From an uncultured Pelagibacteraceae bacterium (lineage in GTDB: Bacteria; Pseudomonadota; Alphaproteobacteria; Pelagibacterales; Pelagibacteraceae), in contig CACGZG010000001.1 of the NCBI GenBank assembly GCA_902577525.1, positions 1-64,000 on the forward strand: a stretch of DNA of 64,000 nucleotides. The letters are read 5' to 3'. Under the pieces are notes generated by a model. The model was given only the letters and a program-made list of their open reading frames with translations, ran no database searches and was not told the DNA's origin. Below are positions 60,917 to 64,000 of the stretch, piece after piece. How positions within the stretch are numbered: position 1 is the first letter of the stretch; each line of letters opens with the position of its first letter. The position numbers were made by a program, and so were the translations under genes.

Positions 60917-63311
60917 AATTTTCAAAATTTTTGTAACATTTTTGATAATTTTTAATTTACTTACCTTAAAAGTTTTATCTCAAGAATTTAGTTTTGAGGC
61001 TGGAAATATTCAAAACATTGATGAAAATATTATAAATGCAAGTGAGAAAGTATTTATTTCTGACAATAAAGGAATAAAAATTTATGCTGAAAAATTTATA
61101 TATGATAAAGAAAAAAAAATTTTTACAATATTAGATAATGTTATTTTTTTAGATGAAAATAATTTAATAAATATGAATTCAAATAAAATTGAATTTGATG
61201 AAAAAAATAATATTATTATAACTTTTGGTGAAACAAGAATAAATCAAAAAAAAAAATATGAATTAAAAGGAGAAGATATAGTTTATGATAGAATTAATCA
61301 GAATATATCCTCTATTAAGAAAGCCGAGATCACTGATGATTTAAACAATTTTATAGAAATTAAAGGATTTGATATTTTTTTAACTAAAAATTTATTAATA
61401 ACTAATAAAGCAAAAATAATTGATAATGAGTCTAATATATATGAAATTGATCAACTCTATTATGACTTCGAAAAACAAAATATTCTTGGAAAAGATATAT
61501 TGGTAAATAACAACAACACTTTATCCTCGAGAAGATTTTTACCAAGAATAAAAGGTAGATCATTAATCTTTGAAAACGGTAATTCAATCATTAAAAAAAT
61601 TATTGCTACTAATTGTGAAAAAAAAGAAGGATGTCCTCCATGGTCAATTCAGGCAGATGAAATAAGTCATAACAAAGATAAACAAATAATCAGTTATAAA
61701 AATGCAAAACTAAAACTTTATGATGTTCCAATTTTATATTTTCCTAAATTTTTTCATCCAGATCCTACTGTTAAGAGACAATCTGGGTTTTTGTCCCCAA
61801 CTTTATCGACCCAGAACTCTTCAAGTTACTTACTAACCCCTTACTTTTATGCAATTTCGAATTATTCAGACTTTACTTTTTCACCAAGATTTTATGATAA
61901 TCAAGAAAACTTATATCAAGGTGAGTATCGTCATTTAACAAAAAATTTAAATTCTATAATTGATGCAAGTATCAAAAGTAATAATACATTTATCTCAAAA
62001 AATAATTCTTCGCAGACTCATTTCTTTCTCAATTCATCCTTAAATAGTAATTTTGAGATATTTGATTTTTCAAAATTTGATTTGCAATTTCAAAATGTTT
62101 CAAATGAAAAATATTTAAAAACATTTAATCTCAGATCCCCAATTATTGATTCTTTGACCGACTTGAGATCATTCCTTACTTTTAAAGGATATTCAGATGA
62201 TATGGAGTTATCAATATCATCTGAAATTTACGAGGACTTAAATAAAGAAAAAGATAGTGATAGATTTGAACATGTAGCACCAAATTTTAGTTTTTCTAAA
62301 ATTTTCAAAACTAATTTAAGTGGAACATTAACTATGATAAACACTGGATATAATAAATTATTTGATACAAATAGAAATGAAAAAACTTTGATAAATAATT
62401 TAAATTACAAATCTTTAGATTATATTAATTCCAGAGGTATTATTAATAATTTTGAAATTTTTTTTAAAAATTTTAATGCAGACTCAAAAAATTCAAAATC
62501 ATTCAAAAACAAAAGTGAACATAACTTACAAGGTTTGATTCAACTTAACTCTAAATTACCACTTAAGAAAGAAGGTGATAAGTATTTAAGCACATTGACG
62601 CCAATTTTGTCAGCTAAGATTAACCCTAATCCAAACAAAGATATTTCAAATAACAGCCGAATAATAGATTATTCAAATATTTTTTCAACTAACAGAATTA
62701 GTTCAAATGAAACATTAGAAGGTGGAGAGTCAATTACAATAGGTAATGAATACAAAATTTTTAGCACTAAAAAACCTGATCATGAAATTTTTGGATTAAA
62801 TTTAGGTACATCTTTTAGAAGAAACGAAAATGATGATCTGCCGACAAATAGTTACTTAAATAAAAAAACGTCAAATATAGTAGGTCAAATGAATTTAAAG
62901 ACAAATGAATTTATTGAGTTCAATTATGATTTTTCATCTGACAATAATCTTGGAGAAATGAACTATCACAAAATAAATTCAACCTTCAAAGTAAATAATT
63001 TCGTCAGTACTTTTGAGTTTATTGAAGAAAATAATGAAATTGGAGATGAAAGTTTTATTTCAAATGAAACTACTTATAACATTAATGAAAACAATAATAT
63101 CAAATTTAATACAAGAAAAAATAAGAAAACAGACCTCACAGAGTATTATAATTTATTATATCAATACAAGATTGATTGTCTTGTAGCTGGAATTGAATAT
63201 AATAAAAAATATTATAGTGATGGTGGATTAAGACCTGAAGAAAGTATATTTTTCTCAATAACACTTTTGCCATTTGACAATACTATAGACTTACCTGGAA
63301 TTGATAAATGA
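60906..63311 (+). CDS. lptD: LPS-assembly outer membrane protein LptD
   Basis: OstA-like N-terminus, CPPWSIQADEISHNKDKQIISYKNAKLKLYDVPILYFPKFFHPDPTVKRQSGFLSP. Confidence 0.92.
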   Translation: MKNKIFKIFVTFLIIFNLLTLKVLSQEFSFEAGNIQNIDENIINASEKVFISDNKGIKIYAEKFIYDKEKKIFTILDNVIFLDENNLINMNSNKIEFDEKNNIIITFGETRINQKKKYELKGEDIVYDRINQNISSIKKAEITDDLNNFIEIKGFDIFLTKNLLITNKAKIIDNESNIYEIDQLYYDFEKQNILGKDILVNNNNTLSSRRFLPRIKGRSLIFENGNSIIKKIIATNCEKKEGCPPWSIQADEISHNKDKQIISYKNAKLKLYDVPILYFPKFFHPDPTVKRQSGFLSPTLSTQNSSSYLLTPYFYAISNYSDFTFSPRFYDNQENLYQGEYRHLTKNLNSIIDASIKSNNTFISKNNSSQTHFFLNSSLNSNFEIFDFSKFDLQFQNVSNEKYLKTFNLRSPIIDSLTDLRSFLTFKGYSDDMELSISSEIYEDLNKEKDSDRFEHVAPNFSFSKIFKTNLSGTLTMINTGYNKLFDTNRNEKTLINNLNYKSLDYINSRGIINNFEIFFKNFNADSKNSKSFKNKSEHNLQGLIQLNSKLPLKKEGDKYLSTLTPILSAKINPNPNKDISNNSRIIDYSNIFSTNRISSNETLEGGESITIGNEYKIFSTKKPDHEIFGLNLGTSFRRNENDDLPTNSYLNKKTSNIVGQMNLKTNEFIEFNYDFSSDNNLGEMNYHKINSTFKVNNFVSTFEFIEENNEIGDESFISNETTYNINENNNIKFNTRKNKKTDLTEYYNLLYQYKIDCLVAGIEYNKKYYSDGGLRPEESIFFSITLLPFDNTIDLPGIDK

Positions 63312-64000
63312 TAGTTAATTTTTTTCTAAAAAATTTATTTATTACAACATTTTTTATATTTATATTTTGGATATCATTAATTAATCCATCTCTTGCAATT
63401 CAAGAAGCTAAAATTGTTAAACGAATAGATAATAAAATTATAACTAACATTGATATATATAGAGAATATGATTATTTGGTAGCTTTAAATAATGATCTAA
63501 AAAAAATTAATAAGAACGAAGGTTTAAAAATTGCTGAAGAATCTTTGTTGAGAGAAAAAGTCAAATTAAATGAAATTGAAAAATTTCTTTCAATTGATAA
63601 ATTTAATAATGATAATTTAATCAAAAAAATAATAGCAGATTTTTACAAAAAATTAGACATAGCTAATCTTGAAAATTTCAAATTATATTTGAATGAATTT
63701 GATATATCCTTAGATGAAGTAGAAAATAAAATAAAAATCGAAATTTTATGGAATCAGTTAATATCATCAAAATTCAAAAATCAAATTGATATAGATATTT
63801 CAAAATTAGAAAAAAAAATTCAAAATGAAGACTTAAATATTGAGAATTTTATTGAATATGATTTGTCTGAAATTGTTTTTCAAACTTCGAATAAAGAAGA
63901 ATTTGATAAAAAGTCAAAAGAAATTATACTAAGTATCCAAAAGGATGGTTTTAATATTTCTGCTAATAAATTTAGTGTTTCAAGTACTTCTAAGTTTGGA
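63308..64000 (+). CDS. surA: SurA-like periplasmic chaperone/PPIase, N-terminal part (truncated by window end)
   Basis: ATGA overlap with lptD; signal peptide then AKIVKRIDNKIITNIDIYREYDYL...SEIVFQTSNKEEFDKKSKEI; absent from the ORF track because it is open-ended. Confidence 0.8.
   Translation, partial: MIVNFFLKNLFITTFFIFIFWISLINPSLAIQEAKIVKRIDNKIITNIDIYREYDYLVALNNDLKKINKNEGLKIAEESLLREKVKLNEIEKFLSIDKFNNDNLIKKIIADFYKKLDIANLENFKLYLNEFDISLDEVENKIKIEILWNQLISSKFKNQIDIDISKLEKKIQNEDLNIENFIEYDLSEIVFQTSNKEEFDKKSKEIILSIQKDGFNISANKFSVSSTSKFG

Noticed and set aside
1-64000. CRISPR arrays, transposons, prophage, rRNA or tRNA genes
   Set aside because: No repeat-spacer pattern, transposase, phage gene or recognisable tRNA/rRNA sequence was seen by eye; tRNAscan/Infernal would be needed to exclude small RNAs.

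Overview
AT-rich, densely packed chromosomal window. Gene content and synteny resemble a streamlined marine alphaproteobacterium of the SAR11/Pelagibacterales type; this is inferred from gene families, not from a database search. Most of it is housekeeping: cysE-cysK, a moaA-C-D-E/msrPQ molybdenum-cofactor and methionine-sulfoxide block, glnA, an iscR-sufBCDS-sufU-SufT-iscA operon, anmK/tyrS, prfB, a PBP1A, rne, thiSG, aroQ-accB-accC, a DUF2155/NDUFA12-like pair, aspS, an Hda-like gene, DUF2066, purM-purN, ndk, pepA, and lptF-lptG-lptD running into a surA-like gene cut by the window end. No rRNA, tRNA, CRISPR array or transposon was recognised. Best discovery candidate: a co-directional run of small genes at 4697-8802, just downstream of cysEK. 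It encodes two small secreted proteins, four consecutive small ferredoxin-like/dimeric alpha-beta-barrel-like proteins (Met-rich in part), membrane proteins, an NTF2/SnoaL-like protein, and two SMR-like transporters flanking a DUF2798 protein; both SMR paralogs appear to lack the family's essential TM1 glutamate. Other notable items: an ALDH with an almost purely Lys/Arg N-terminal tail and a second internal start; a stand-alone NrdJ C-terminal-like (TSCPD) protein; a prfB programmed +1 frameshift missed by the ORF track; an RNase E without the Zn-link CPxC; a one-base-frameshifted LysE/ArgO-type exporter; a truncated FkbM methyltransferase; an IRO/IscR-type box upstream of iscR; and convergent genes that repeatedly share a 4-bp TTAA/TTAG double stop.
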